A stretch of 64,000 nucleotides of DNA from Cellulomonas fimi ATCC 484 (GTDB lineage Bacteria > Actinomycetota > Actinomycetes > Actinomycetales > Cellulomonadaceae), in the NCBI RefSeq assembly GCF_000212695.1, contig NC_015514.1:372001-436000 (forward strand). The letters run 5' to 3'. Below, piece after piece: positions 22,990-32,190 of this stretch (its first letter is position 1; every line of letters starts with the position of its first letter). The translations under genes were made by a program, and so were the position numbers. The notes below the pieces were generated by a model, which had not been told where the DNA came from, did not search any database, and saw nothing but the letters and a program-made list of their open reading frames with translations.

Positions 22990-24181
22990 GCACGACGAAC
23001 ACCGCCGACCCGACGAACGCGAACCAGAACGGCGCCGTCACGCCGTAGTGCTGCGCGAGCAGCCCGCCGATCCCGGCACCGATCACGAGCCCGCCGAACA
23101 CCCCGACGAGGTTGACGCTGCCAACCCGCCCCTGCAGCGCCGTCGGCACGGCCCGCTGCCGGATCGTCACCGACGTCGTGCCCCACACGAACGCGTGCGC
23201 GCCGAAGACGAAGAACACGACCATCGCGAACCAGGCCGTCGTCGTGAGCGCGAGCGCGAGGTGCGTGAGCGTCTCGAGGACCAGGCCGATGCGCATGAGG
23301 TTCGCGAGGCTGACGCGCGCCGTGAGCCACCCGTAGCCGAACGTCGCGAGGAGCCCTCCCGCGGCCTGCACAGTCGTGACCAGGCCGAAGCCGACCGCGC
23401 CGAGCCCCAGCCGCTGCTGCGCGTACAGCACGAGCACCGACCAGGCGGCGCCGAACGTCACGTTGAAGATGAGGATCGTCAGGACCAGCGTGCGGACGGC
23501 CGCGTGGTGCAGGACCCACCGCACGCCCTCGGCGATGTCGTGCCGGATGTGGGTCGGCTCGCGCTCGGTGTGCACGGGCGGCAGGTCGAGGCGCGACACC
23601 ATCACGGCGCCCGCCGCGACGAGCAGCGCCTCCGCGAAGAACGGCACGGACTGCCCGAGCGCGAACAGCGCGGCGCCGATCGGCGGTCCGGCGAGCTGGT
23701 TGACGGTGACGAAGCCCGCCTGGATCCGGGAGTTGGCCACGACGAGGTCGTCGCGCTGCACGAGCATCGGGACGAGCGTCGACGACGCGTTGTCCGCGAA
23801 CGTCTCGGCCGTGCCGAGCAGGAACATCGCCGCCAGCACGAGCGCGATCGGGGCCGCGTCGAGGAGCACCGCCGACGCGAGCAGCACGAGGACGACGACC
23901 CGCAGCGCGTTGACCGTCACGACGAGCCGGCGCCGGTCCAGCCGGTCGGTCAGCGCCCCCGCCCACAGCCCGAACAGCAGCGGCGGCAGCCACTGCAGCA
24001 GCGCGGCGAGGGCGACGAGGAACGCGTCGTCGGTGCGCGACGCGACCAGCAGCGGGCCCGCGGCGAGGACGATGCCGTCACCGAGGTTGGTCGTCCACGA
24101 CGACGCGAGCAGCCACCGGAACCCGGTGCCGAGCCGCGGCGGGACGACGGTCTCGACGATCCGGTTCGGCACGTCGAGCAC
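22925..24181 (-). CDS. MFS transporter, drug/macrolide-efflux-like
   Basis: 418-residue transporter with about 12 helices (MFS_3 type). The loop motif GALTDRLDRRRLV after helix 2 is diagnostic, with WLTARVSLANL near the second half. GTG at 24181 is used; another GTG at 24172 is equally possible. Its 3' end overlaps the M50 gene, so it could export the product of the RiPP-like locus, but it is on the other strand and may be unrelated. Confidence 0.75.
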   Translation of the reverse strand: MLDVPNRIVETVVPPRLGTGFRWLLASSWTTNLGDGIVLAAGPLLVASRTDDAFLVALAALLQWLPPLLFGLWAGALTDRLDRRRLVVTVNALRVVVLVLLASAVLLDAAPIALVLAAMFLLGTAETFADNASSTLVPMLVQRDDLVVANSRIQAGFVTVNQLAGPPIGAALFALGQSVPFFAEALLVAAGAVMVSRLDLPPVHTEREPTHIRHDIAEGVRWVLHHAAVRTLVLTILIFNVTFGAAWSVLVLYAQQRLGLGAVGFGLVTTVQAAGGLLATFGYGWLTARVSLANLMRIGLVLETLTHLALALTTTAWFAMVVFFVFGAHAFVWGTTSVTIRQRAVPTALQGRVGSVNLVGVFGGLVIGAGIGGLLAQHYGVTAPFWFAFVGSAVFVVLIWRQLRHVAHADEQDAPEPL

Positions 24182-24270
24182 GGTATCCCGCCGCACCCGC
24201 CGTGCCGAACCCTCGCCCGATCCGTCGTGCCGGCCCCGGGCCGCGACCCGGGGCGTCGGACCGTCGTGCG

Positions 24271-25011
24271 TCAGGCCGGTGCTGCCACCTGTGCCGCCGG
24301 CGCGGTGGTGCCGGGGCCGGCGGGCGTGGTGCGCGACGCGGGCCCGGCGGGCGTACGCACGCCGACGAGCAGGTGGACGAGCAGCCCGACCTCGGCGACG
24401 GACGCGGGCACGACGAGCAGCGTCTCCACGCTCTCGGGCATCCCGGCGACGGCCACGACGACCGCGGACACGAGCCACGACACCGCACCCGCACCGACGA
24501 CAGTCCCGGCGAACCGCACGAACATCCCCGACCGCGCGACGAGCAGCGCCATGGGGGCCATCCACAGGAAGAACGTCACGCCGGCGAGCCCGTAGAGCGC
24601 GTCCTGCAGGTCGAGCAGCAGCAGCGCGAGCCCGTCGGGGTCGCTGACGGCGCCGTGCACCGCGGGGTCGGTCACGACGAGCAGCGCCCCGACGTGGAAG
24701 GTGAGCGTCACCAGCACCATCGCGGCGCTGAGCCACGTGCCGAGGACGACCGCCGCCGCCGCGCGTGCGTGGACGTGGTGCAGCAGCCGCTGCAGGGTCA
24801 GGCCGAACAGCGCGAACGCGGTGGCCTGGAGCGCGTCCGCGGCGACGGCGAGGCGCATCGCGCCCTCGTGGGCGGCGACGGCCGCGGCGGTCGCGGCGGC
24901 GTCGTCGGGCACGAGCACCTGGCCGCGCGCGACGAGGTGCGCCCACCCGCCGAGCACGGCGACGACGAGGTAGAGGAGGCCCGCGAGGCGGGCGGTGCGC
25001 TGGGGTGTCAT
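24271..25011 (-). CDS. DUF4386-like integral membrane protein
   Basis: 246 residues, about six or seven hydrophobic segments, opening with RTARLAGLLYLVVAVLGGWAHL, the typical DUF4386 start. Function unknown. The ATG at 25011 fits the family N-terminus; the frame is open further up but without hydrophobic sequence that belongs to the family. An XRE regulator and a second membrane protein are encoded upstream on the same strand after a 175-base gap. Confidence 0.7.
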   Translation of the reverse strand: MTPQRTARLAGLLYLVVAVLGGWAHLVARGQVLVPDDAAATAAAVAAHEGAMRLAVAADALQATAFALFGLTLQRLLHHVHARAAAAVVLGTWLSAAMVLVTLTFHVGALLVVTDPAVHGAVSDPDGLALLLLDLQDALYGLAGVTFFLWMAPMALLVARSGMFVRFAGTVVGAGAVSWLVSAVVVAVAGMPESVETLLVVPASVAEVGLLVHLLVGVRTPAGPASRTTPAGPGTTAPAAQVAAPA

Positions 25012-25186
25012 GACGGTGCTCCTCGGGGTGGGCGCGCGGCACCGGCACCGCGGCTCGTGGTGCGGAGCGGGGTGCTGGCGGGCGCGCGAGGGCGTGCGAG
25101 GGGAGGGCCGCGGCCGGGCGGCCTGCGGTCCGGTGCGCCGCGGGCGGCGGCGGTACGCGGTGGTGCGGTGGTGCGGTGGTGCGGGG

Positions 25187-25411
25187 TCAGCCGTCGTCGT
25201 CGGGGTACTGGAAGACCTCGTCGAGCGGGACCCCGAGCACCCGCGCGATCTGGAAGGCCATCTCGAGCGTGGGCGAGTAGCGGCCCTGCTCGATGGCGAT
25301 GACGGTCTGCCGCGTGACACCGATGCGCCGTGCGAGCTCCGCCTGCGTCATCTCGTCCGCCGCGAAGCGCAGCGCGCGGATCCGGTTCGTGACGCGCGTC
25401 GTCCTACCCAT
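25187..25411 (-). CDS. Small XRE-family transcriptional regulator
   Basis: 74-residue Cro/C1-type repressor consisting only of the helix-turn-helix domain: MTQAELARRIGVTRQTVIAIE, then YSPTLEMAFQIARVLGVPLDEVF. This class (YozG-like) is normally encoded with a membrane protein of unknown role; here that partner lies directly upstream and overlaps by 8 bases. It probably represses its own operon through the ATGTC/GACAT repeats near 25909-25933. Confidence 0.88.
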   Translation of the reverse strand: MGRTTRVTNRIRALRFAADEMTQAELARRIGVTRQTVIAIEQGRYSPTLEMAFQIARVLGVPLDEVFQYPDDDG

Positions 25412-25856
25412 CGAAGCTCCCGCGGTACGCGCGGAGCTGGGCGACCGCGCCGGCCGTCGTGCCGGCCGCGCCGAGGACGAAGAGCGTGGTGCCGATCCAG
25501 AACGGGTCGACCTCGAGCATCGCGAGCGCGAGGACCGCGACCGCGCCGACCGCCGTGCCGACCAGGGCGATCCGGTCGCCGTGCCGCAGGATCTGCGTGT
25601 CGCGCACGTCCTGCGCGGTCTCGTGGTCGCGGCTGACGATCGCGAGGAGGATCGCGCCGACGATGCTGCCGACGACGGTCAGGGCGATCGACCAGAGCAT
25701 GGGTCCCGCCCACGCGACGTCGGCGACCGGCTGGCTCAGCAGGCGGGGGACGACGACGGCGAGGTACCCGGCGGTGCTGAGCGGCACGACGACGGCCGTC
25801 GTCCACGCGGTCCGCTCGCCGGAGGACAGGGGGGCGTGATCGTCGTCGGTGCGCAT
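25404..25856 (-). CDS. Four-helix membrane protein paired with XRE regulator
   Basis: 150 residues with about four hydrophobic segments (AVVVPLSTAGYLAVVV, MLWSIALTVVGSIVGAILLA, ALVGTAVGAVAVLALAM, WIGTTLFVLGAAGTTAGAV). No catalytic motif. GGAG stands 6 bases before the ATG at 25856; a GTG at 25886 is an alternative. Coupled to the XRE gene by an overlap, as in other two-gene membrane/XRE modules. Function unknown. Confidence 0.7.
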   Translation of the reverse strand: MRTDDDHAPLSSGERTAWTTAVVVPLSTAGYLAVVVPRLLSQPVADVAWAGPMLWSIALTVVGSIVGAILLAIVSRDHETAQDVRDTQILRHGDRIALVGTAVGAVAVLALAMLEVDPFWIGTTLFVLGAAGTTAGAVAQLRAYRGSFDG

Positions 25857-25891
25857 CGAGGGCTCCGCTCGGTCGGGTGCTGACACCGACG

Positions 25892-25933
25892 AATGTATGG
25901 CAGAGCCGACATCATGTCTAGTTTTCTTGACAT
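25892..25933 (-). promoter_or_regulatory. Promoter and ATGTC/GACAT repeats for the membrane/XRE pair
   Basis: Reading the minus strand, TAGACA (25920-25915) and TACATT (25897-25892) are separated by exactly 17 bases and lie ~36 bases before the ATG at 25856. GACAT and ATGTC words are arranged at 25909-25913, 25914-25918 and 25928-25932 around the -35, a probable operator for the XRE protein. The stretch is unusually AT-rich for this genome. Confidence 0.65.
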
Positions 25934-25983
25934 CGAATCGGCCGGCCAGGGGCCGCGGGCCGGGTGGGCCGCGCGCGGTCGGA

Positions 25984-26355
25984 TCAGCGCGGGAGCGCCG
26001 CGAGCAGCTCCGGGTCGTCCATCCCCGGCAGTGCGTACCCGGCGGCGTCGTCCCACGGGACCGACTCGTCGTCGAGGCGCACCGACCACCACGCGTCGGG
26101 CAGCGCGCGCCGCAGCTCCGTGAGCGCGCCGCACCAGTGCAGCAGCGCCGCGAGCGCGTGCAGCGGGTGCGCGGGCAGCGTCGTCGAGCCGTGGAGCAGC
26201 ACCGCGTCGGGCAGCGGCGACGCGTCGAGGGTCAGTCGGGGGGCTTCGAGCCGCAGGCTCGCGTTCTGCTCGTCGAGGATGCGGGCGACGAGCGCCTCCT
26301 CGTGCGGGGCGAGGGGTGCGGGGCGCTCGGCGAGGTACTTCAGGGACACGGCCAC
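25984..26355 (-). CDS. Hypothetical protein
   Basis: 123-residue soluble protein, not recognised. It contains RLTLDASPLPDAVLLHGSTT, a helix LHALAALLHWCGALTELRRAL and WWSVRLDDESVPWDDAAGYA. Start taken as the GTG at 26355 because the recognisable protein-like sequence begins there; a GTG six bases on is possible and the frame remains open far upstream in low-complexity sequence. A GTACC-GTCT-GGTAC inverted repeat lies 12 bases upstream. Confidence 0.5.
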   Translation of the reverse strand: MAVSLKYLAERPAPLAPHEEALVARILDEQNASLRLEAPRLTLDASPLPDAVLLHGSTTLPAHPLHALAALLHWCGALTELRRALPDAWWSVRLDDESVPWDDAAGYALPGMDDPELLAALPR

Positions 26356-26721
26356 GGCCGCACAACGTACCGTCTGGTACCGCCCGCTTGCGACGGGTTC
26401 CGCCCGAATGGTCCCCCTGCCAGCTCCGCCCTCGGCCTGCCCCGCCGGATCACACCCGCGCGCCCTCGCGCTCCTGCCGCGTCGAGAGGACGGGCCGGGG
26501 AGACTGGCACGTGCATGGCGCGGTCTCGCGGGCCTGTCGCAGTCGCGGCCCGGACGGGCGCGGCGAGGGCGCGCGGGTGGAGGGTCGGGGTGCGGGAAGC
26601 ATGGATCGAACGGCCCAGGTCGGGGCGTCCACATGATGGGACGATGGTCGGGCCGGTGACCCCGGCGACCCGTATCCCGGACGTCCGCCGACGTCCCGCG
26701 CACTCACGAGGAGCGTCCCGC
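26356..26721. other. Intergenic region, no gene seen
   Basis: 366 bases between two divergent genes. Near the left end is GTACC (26367-26371), GTCT, GGTAC (26376-26380), an inverted repeat that may be an operator for the minus-strand gene. GAGGAGCG at ~26708-26715 is the ribosome site of the plus-strand gene. Nothing else stands out. Confidence 0.6.
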
Positions 26722-26946
26722 ATGTCCGCCGTCACGATGCACCGGTCCGTCCCCGCCGCCCCCGCGACCACCCGGCTGGTGCAGCTGGTCTCCACGATCC
26801 GCTGGGCCCCCGCGCCGCGCTTCGAGGGCGACGCCGCCCACCGCGCCACCTACGTCGCCTACCTCGTGGGCAGCATGCTCGCGTGGACCCTCGCGGGCGT
26901 CGTCGTCGCCGTCGGGATCGACCGCCTCCTCGCGCTCGCGGGCTGA
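26722..26946 (+). CDS. Small single-helix membrane protein
   Basis: 74 residues. A hydrophilic N-terminus (TTRLVQLVSTIRWAPAPRFE) leads to one or two hydrophobic segments (ATYVAYLVGSMLAWTLAGVV, VAVGIDRLLALAG). Not assigned to a family. ATG follows CGAGGAGCGTCCCGC. It stands alone. Confidence 0.55.
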   Translation: MSAVTMHRSVPAAPATTRLVQLVSTIRWAPAPRFEGDAAHRATYVAYLVGSMLAWTLAGVVVAVGIDRLLALAG

Positions 26947-27065
26947 CCGGCACGACCCCGCGCCGGCCCCCTGCCGGGTCCGCCCGGATCGTCGCATTGC
27001 TCCACCCGGGCGAATCGGGCAGCAGATGACGAAAGGGGAGGCGCTCTCCCGCTAGCCTGCGCGCC

Positions 27066-27830
27066 GTGCCCCTGCTCGCGCCGCCCGACTCGCGGCCCGC
27101 CGTCCGACCCGTCCCGACACCGCTCGGCGACCCCGCCCGCGCGCGCCGGCTGCTGCTGCCGCAGGGCACGGGCCGCGACGTCACCCCCACGGACGCCGCG
27201 CTGCTCGACCGGCGTGCCCGCGCGGCCGCCGCCGTGGGTCGTCGTCGCCTCGCCACCGCGCTCGGCCCGCGCGTCATGCGGGTCGTCGTCGCGTGCGCGG
27301 CGCTCGCGTCCCTCGGGCTCGTCGCCCTGACGGCGACGCTCGCGCCGCTCGGCGAGGACCTGCTGCACGGGCCCGTGAGCGACGCGACGTGGGCGACGCT
27401 GCCCACCGCGCTCGTGGTCGCGGTCCTCGGGTGGGCCGCCGGCACGGTCGTGGGCGTGCGGCTCGGCGCGCTCGTCGCATGGCTCGCCCTGCGGCCCGTC
27501 GCCGCGCGCGACCGCCGCCGGCTCGAGCACCTGCGCGCCGGGTCGCAGGTGCTCCCGGGCGTCGGCATCCGCCCGGGCTACGGTCGCAGCCGCACGGTCG
27601 AGCTGCCCGACGGCGGCTACGTCACCATCACGCGGCTGCAGGAGAGCGACGGCCAGGGCCGGCTGGTCGGGTTCAGCCGGTGCGGGCCGGGCGTCGACGG
27701 GGTCGCCCGCGCCGCCGCGGCGATGGCGCTGACCGACTGGCAGGTCGCGCACGGGGAGCGCCCCTGGTTCCCCTCCCTCGTCGGCGGCCGCACCCCCCAG
27801 CGGTGGGGCACCTTCGGCACCACCCCCTGA
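27066..27830 (+). CDS. Hypothetical membrane protein with two central helices
   Basis: 254 residues, GTG start. Two hydrophobic segments (VMRVVVACAALASLGLVALT and TALVVAVLGWAAGTVVGVRL) separate a basic N-terminal region from a C-terminal soluble domain (GRSRTVELPDGGYVTITRLQ, then ALTDWQVAHGERPWFPSLVG). Codon use is typical of the genome. No function assigned. Convergent with the M3 peptidase gene. Confidence 0.6.
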   Translation: MPLLAPPDSRPAVRPVPTPLGDPARARRLLLPQGTGRDVTPTDAALLDRRARAAAAVGRRRLATALGPRVMRVVVACAALASLGLVALTATLAPLGEDLLHGPVSDATWATLPTALVVAVLGWAAGTVVGVRLGALVAWLALRPVAARDRRRLEHLRAGSQVLPGVGIRPGYGRSRTVELPDGGYVTITRLQESDGQGRLVGFSRCGPGVDGVARAAAAMALTDWQVAHGERPWFPSLVGGRTPQRWGTFGTTP

Positions 27831-27975
27831 CAGCGCGTCGGCGAGGCTGTGTGCCGACCTCGGCGTGCCCGCCGCGTCACGCCCGGGCGCGGTCTCGCCG
27901 GACCGACCGACGAGACCGCTGCGGCCGTCGCCGGCGACGCGGGGTCGCAGGCGACGGCCGGGCGACCGGTGCCGG

Positions 27976-29895
27976 TCAGGCGCGGGTGGTGAGCCAGGAC
28001 TCGAACGCGTCGAAGCTCGTCGGGCGGCCCAGGAAGCGGGCGACGAGGTCGGCGGCGTCGGCCGTGCCGCCGGGGGCGAGGATCGTGTCGCGGTAGCGGC
28101 GACCCACCTCGGGGTTCATCAGGTCGTCGCCGAACGCGGTGCGCAGGTCCTTCGCGATGACGAGGCTCCAGAGGTACGTGTAGTAGGCGGAGCCGTACTC
28201 GTCGAGGTGGCCGAAGCCGCTCGTCTGGTGCGTGTCGGGCAGCGGCGCGTACGGGCCGAACCGTGCGTCGACGTCGGCGGTGAACGCGTCGAGGTCCGGC
28301 GGCGGAGCCGCGTGCAGGCCGTACGAGAGGGCCGCGAAGTTCAGCTGGCGCCGTGTCCACGCACCGCGGCCGAAGGCGTCGGCCCGCCGCATGCGCGCCA
28401 CCAGGTCGGCCGGGATCGGCTCGCCGGACTCGTCGGTCGCGAACGAGCGCAGCACGTCGGCGTCCCAGCCCCACTCCTCGAGCAGCTGGCTCGGCGCCTC
28501 GACGAAGTCCCACTCGGTCGCGACGCCGGAGAACGACGTCCACCGCTGCCCGCCGCCGACGATCTCGTGCACCAGGTGCCCGAACTCGTGGAAGAACGTC
28601 AGCACGTCGTCGTGCTCGAGCGTGCCGGTGGAGAAGTTGCACAGGAGCGCGCCCTCCGGCAGGTGCCGGCCGGCGACGCCCGGGACCAGGGGGAACTGCG
28701 CGGCGTGGCTGAACTTGCCCGGCCGCGGGTGCATGTCGAGGTAGACCCGCCCGAGGGGCTGCCCGTCGGTGTCGAGGACGTCGTGGACCTCGACGTCCGG
28801 GTGCCACGTCGGTGCCTCGACGGGGACGAACGTGAGGCCCAGGAGCCGGGACACCGTGCCGATGACGCCCGCGCGCACCGCGTCGTAGCGGAAGTAGCGG
28901 CGGACCTCCTGCGCGTCGACGTCGTACTGCTCGCGCCGCACGACCTGGTCGTAGTACAGGCTGTCGGCCGGCGTGACGGCGGCCGCCTCCGGGTCGTCGG
29001 CGCGGTACCGCGCGAGCAGCACGTCGACGTCCTCGCGGGACCGCTCGACGGTCAGTGCGTCCAGGCGCTCCACGAACTCCTGGATCGCGGCTCCCGAGCC
29101 GATCATCTTGACCTCGGCGTCGTACGTCGGCCAGTCCGGGTACCCGAGCAGGTGCGCGCGCTCCTCGCGCAGCCGCAGCAGCTCCGCGAGCACCGGCGCG
29201 TTCTCCGGCCACCCGATCCGCAGGTACTCCGACGTCAGGGCCGCACGGACGCTCGCGTCGTGCGCGTAGGTCCGCACCGGGATCAGGTCGGGGTACTCCG
29301 TCGTGAGCGTGACGAGGCCCTCGTCGTCGGCCGGGTGCGCCGCGAGGAAGTCCTCCGGCAGGCCGTCGAGCTGCTCCGGCCGGACCCGGATGCTCCGTGC
29401 GCCGTCGCGGATGTGCCGCGCGAACTCGAGCCCCAGCTCCGTGCAGCGCTGCGCGAGCGCCTTGAGCCGGTCCCGCTCCTCGGGGGAGCGGTCCACACCC
29501 GCCCGGCGGAAGTCGCGCAGCACGTGCTCGCGCAGCCGGCGGGCGTCGTCGTCGAGCCCGTCCTCCGTCGTCGCCGCCAGGACCTCCCACAGCTCGCGGT
29601 CCAGGCCGCGCTCTGTGCCCAGGTCCTCGGCCGCCTGCGCGCGCTCCTCCGCGGCCGCCCGCAGGTCGGCGTCGGGGTGCACCTCGGACAGCAGGTGGGC
29701 GGCGGCCGAGGCGCGACCGAGGGCGAGGTCGCTCGCGTCCCACAGGTCGAGCACCTCGGCGGTGCTGCGCGGCGTGCCGTCCTTGAGCGTCGCGAGGTGC
29801 GCGCGCGCCGCGTCGAGCGACGCGTCGACGGTGTCGGTGAGGAAGGCCGGCCAGGCGCCGGCATCGGTGGGGAAGGCGGTCGGGGCGGCAGTCAT
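27976..29895 (-). CDS. M3-family zinc metallopeptidase (oligopeptidase A/Dcp-like)
   Basis: 639-residue cytoplasmic oligopeptidase. The zinc motif is FFHEFGHLVHEIVGG (His436, Glu437, His440), with the third ligand expected in the downstream PSQLLEEWGWD region, as in thimet-type peptidases. Length agrees with the family (~650-700). It degrades short peptides released by proteasome or Clp proteases. No signal peptide. ATG at 29895. Confidence 0.9.
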   Translation of the reverse strand: MTAAPTAFPTDAGAWPAFLTDTVDASLDAARAHLATLKDGTPRSTAEVLDLWDASDLALGRASAAAHLLSEVHPDADLRAAAEERAQAAEDLGTERGLDRELWEVLAATTEDGLDDDARRLREHVLRDFRRAGVDRSPEERDRLKALAQRCTELGLEFARHIRDGARSIRVRPEQLDGLPEDFLAAHPADDEGLVTLTTEYPDLIPVRTYAHDASVRAALTSEYLRIGWPENAPVLAELLRLREERAHLLGYPDWPTYDAEVKMIGSGAAIQEFVERLDALTVERSREDVDVLLARYRADDPEAAAVTPADSLYYDQVVRREQYDVDAQEVRRYFRYDAVRAGVIGTVSRLLGLTFVPVEAPTWHPDVEVHDVLDTDGQPLGRVYLDMHPRPGKFSHAAQFPLVPGVAGRHLPEGALLCNFSTGTLEHDDVLTFFHEFGHLVHEIVGGGQRWTSFSGVATEWDFVEAPSQLLEEWGWDADVLRSFATDESGEPIPADLVARMRRADAFGRGAWTRRQLNFAALSYGLHAAPPPDLDAFTADVDARFGPYAPLPDTHQTSGFGHLDEYGSAYYTYLWSLVIAKDLRTAFGDDLMNPEVGRRYRDTILAPGGTADAADLVARFLGRPTSFDAFESWLTTRA

Positions 29896-30060
29896 GCGCC
29901 GACGTTACCCATCCCCGACCCCGGCCCTCCTCCCGATATCCCGCCGCGGCCCTGCCGCGCGCCACCGAGACGGCGCCAGACCGGCGGGGGCGGCACGGCC
30001 AGGTCGCGGACGCGTGGTGACGTCGCCGTCTCGGCGGGGAGCGGGGCGAAGGGGGATGCG

Positions 30061-30816
30061 TCAGGTGGGGGTGCGGCCCGTGTCGGGGGAGCGGTCCGTC
30101 AGGCAGTAGACGAGGCCGGCCGGGTCGCGCATCACCGTCCACTGCGGGAACCGCTCGACGAGCGTCGCGCCCAGGTCGACGTGCTCCGCGACCACCACGT
30201 CGCGGTCCGGACCGGCCGCCGCGAGGTCGACGTGACCGGTGACGCGCGTGCGGACGTCGTCGTCGCCGAGCCGCTGGACAAGGATCCGCAGCGGCATGCC
30301 GGCCGGGCGCTCCAGCGGGACGAGCTCGCGCGCCGTGTCGCCGTCGACGGCCCAGCCGGTGAGTGCGGACCAGAACGCACGCTCCTCGTCGACCAGCGGT
30401 GCGGGCACGTCGACCGCGAGCTGGTCCACGAGCGACCGGCCGCCCCGCGCCCCCGTGACCGGCGTCGGGCGGACACGCTCCCCGGCGTCGCGCACGACGC
30501 AGAACACGAAGCCCCCGGGCGAGGAGAGCACCACGTGCTCCTCGCGCATCAGCTCGGTCGCGCCGAGCTCGACGGCCCTCGCGGCGGCGGAGTCCACGTC
30601 GTCGACGTGCAGGTCGAGGTGGACGCGCGGCTCGCCCGGCAGGTCCTGCACGCGCAGGAAGGCGTCCCCGGACGGCGGCAGGAGCGTCGCGAACTGGCCG
30701 CGGTCGCCGCGCGGCGGTGACAGGACGGTGCCGGTCACCGCCCGCCAGAAGGTCACGCCGGCGTCGAACCGGTCGGTCGGGAGGTCCAGGAAGAGGGTCG
30801 TCCACACCACGCGCAC
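30061..30816 (-). CDS. Two-domain VOC (glyoxalase/bleomycin-resistance fold) protein
   Basis: 251 residues containing two VOC modules: WTTLFLDLPTDRFDAGVTFW...VHLDLHVDDVDSAAARAVELG, and VDVPAPLVDEERAFWSALTG...GHVDLAAAG. The His/Glu positions differ between halves. Substrate unknown; members include dioxygenases and resistance proteins. Start set to GTG at 30816, at the first strand of domain one; the open frame continues upstream without VOC features. Confidence 0.75.
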   Translation of the reverse strand: MRVVWTTLFLDLPTDRFDAGVTFWRAVTGTVLSPPRGDRGQFATLLPPSGDAFLRVQDLPGEPRVHLDLHVDDVDSAAARAVELGATELMREEHVVLSSPGGFVFCVVRDAGERVRPTPVTGARGGRSLVDQLAVDVPAPLVDEERAFWSALTGWAVDGDTARELVPLERPAGMPLRILVQRLGDDDVRTRVTGHVDLAAAGPDRDVVVAEHVDLGATLVERFPQWTVMRDPAGLVYCLTDRSPDTGRTPT

Positions 30817-30854
30817 GCCGTCATCGTGCCGCACGTCGGGCACCGCGCGCGGCG

Positions 30855-31337
30855 TCAGCGGGGCAGCAGGAACGGGATCGCGCCCGGCGTCGGCGTGAGG
30901 AGGCCGCGGTCGGCGCGGATCGCGGACCTCACGGACAGGACCAGTCCGTAGATGCCGAGAACCGGGACCAGGAGGATCACGACCCCGATGGGGAAGAACC
31001 CCTGCGGCTCGTCGCGCGCCACCACGAGCACCAGCACGACGTGCACCAGGAGCAGAACGACCGTGTAGGCGAGCTGGCTGAGCTGCCAGTTGACGGCCCG
31101 CCGCACGACCTCGGCCGCGGTCGGCTCCAGGCGCGCCCGGACGCTCGACCGGTAGACCAGGACCGCCCCGGCGGCGATCGCGTTGCTGACGACCGGGGCG
31201 CACAGCAGCGTGAGCAGGCCCAGCCACCAGGCGGCCGACCCGGTGACGGGCGGGCCTGCGGGCGGGTACGGCGGGACGGGCGGCTGCGGCGGGACGGGCG
31301 GCGTGGGGGGATACGTGGGGCCGGTCACGGCGCCCAT
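30855..31337 (-). CDS. DUF4870-like membrane protein with proline-rich N-terminus
   Basis: 160 residues. The first ~33 are Pro/Gly-rich (YPPTPPVPPQPPVPPYPP), followed by three helices of a DUF4870-like protein with the family motif VVRRAVNWQLSQLAYTVV. Function unknown; proline-rich heads in actinobacterial membrane proteins are often disordered cytoplasmic parts. Confidence 0.7.
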   Translation of the reverse strand: MGAVTGPTYPPTPPVPPQPPVPPYPPAGPPVTGSAAWWLGLLTLLCAPVVSNAIAAGAVLVYRSSVRARLEPTAAEVVRRAVNWQLSQLAYTVVLLLVHVVLVLVVARDEPQGFFPIGVVILLVPVLGIYGLVLSVRSAIRADRGLLTPTPGAIPFLLPR

Positions 31338-31359
31338 CCCACCACGCCGCCCGCCGGGC

Positions 31360-32187
31360 TCAGGGAGTCGCTCCGGGGTTCGGGACGCCGGACACGGTCG
31401 CCTCGACCTCGACGGCGACGGTCCCGCCGTCGGCGAGGGTGCCGACGACCTCGCGCGGCTCGGCGGTGCCCGGCCACCACGCCGCCCAGGTCCCGGACGC
31501 GGCGGTCGCCTCGACGCTCGTCCCGTCGGCGAGCACGACCTCCACGGCGCCGACGTCCGGCGCGACGCGGCCCAGCGCCATGCTCCACTGCTCGCCGGCC
31601 ACCGTGTACCGCCCGCTGACGGCGACCGTCAGCCCTCCCGCGGACGGTGCGGCGAACGCGTCGGTGCTGACGACGGCGACGCTCTCCCCGTCGACGGCGG
31701 GCGACCCCGACCCGGCGTACGCCATGCCGCCGTCGGTCGAGTGGCCGTCGACGAACGAGAAGCCCGGGCCGGTGAAGCAGTACCGCACCCACGCGTCCGA
31801 CGCGATGACCGTGAACGTGTGCGGGCCACGCTCCTCGGCGAGCAGCGGCGTCGCACCGTCGGCCGCGGGCATGTCGTGGGAGGACGCCGCGGCCTCGCAC
31901 TCGCCGCCGCGGGCTGCGAGCGCGTCGCCCGTGAGCGGCGTCGGCACGGCCGTCCATCCCGCGAACGCGGGCTGGTCGCCCGGGGAGGGGAGCGTGAGCC
32001 CGGCGACCGTCAGCGCGGCGGCGCTCGCGGCGGCCAGACCCCAGCGGACGGGGTGGTGCCGCGTCGGGCGGGCCGGGGCGGCGGCGGCGTCGAGCCGGGC
32101 GAAGGTCAGGGTGCGGGCTGCGGCCAGGCCGGTGGGGTCGACGGGCGGCCGCGGCGCGTGGCGGGTGAGGGTGTCGGTGCCGGTCAT
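31360..32187 (-). CDS. Single-pass membrane protein beside ECF sigma factor, possible anti-sigma
   Basis: 275 residues: a ~48-residue cytoplasmic-type N-terminus, one membrane segment (WGLAAASAAALTVAGLTL) and a large extracytoplasmic domain rich in beta strands (TFTVIASDAWVRYCFTGPGF). It lies three bases after the sigma gene, where anti-sigma factors are found. However there is no HxxxCxxC zinc-anti-sigma motif, so the role is an inference from position. Confidence 0.6.
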   Translation of the reverse strand: MTGTDTLTRHAPRPPVDPTGLAAARTLTFARLDAAAAPARPTRHHPVRWGLAAASAAALTVAGLTLPSPGDQPAFAGWTAVPTPLTGDALAARGGECEAAASSHDMPAADGATPLLAEERGPHTFTVIASDAWVRYCFTGPGFSFVDGHSTDGGMAYAGSGSPAVDGESVAVVSTDAFAAPSAGGLTVAVSGRYTVAGEQWSMALGRVAPDVGAVEVVLADGTSVEATAASGTWAAWWPGTAEPREVVGTLADGGTVAVEVEATVSGVPNPGATP

Positions 32188-32190
32188 GGG

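Noticed and set aside
31360-32187. Classical zinc-binding anti-sigma factor
   Set aside because: The N-terminal region has no HxxxCxxC motif; only position beside the sigma gene supports the role.
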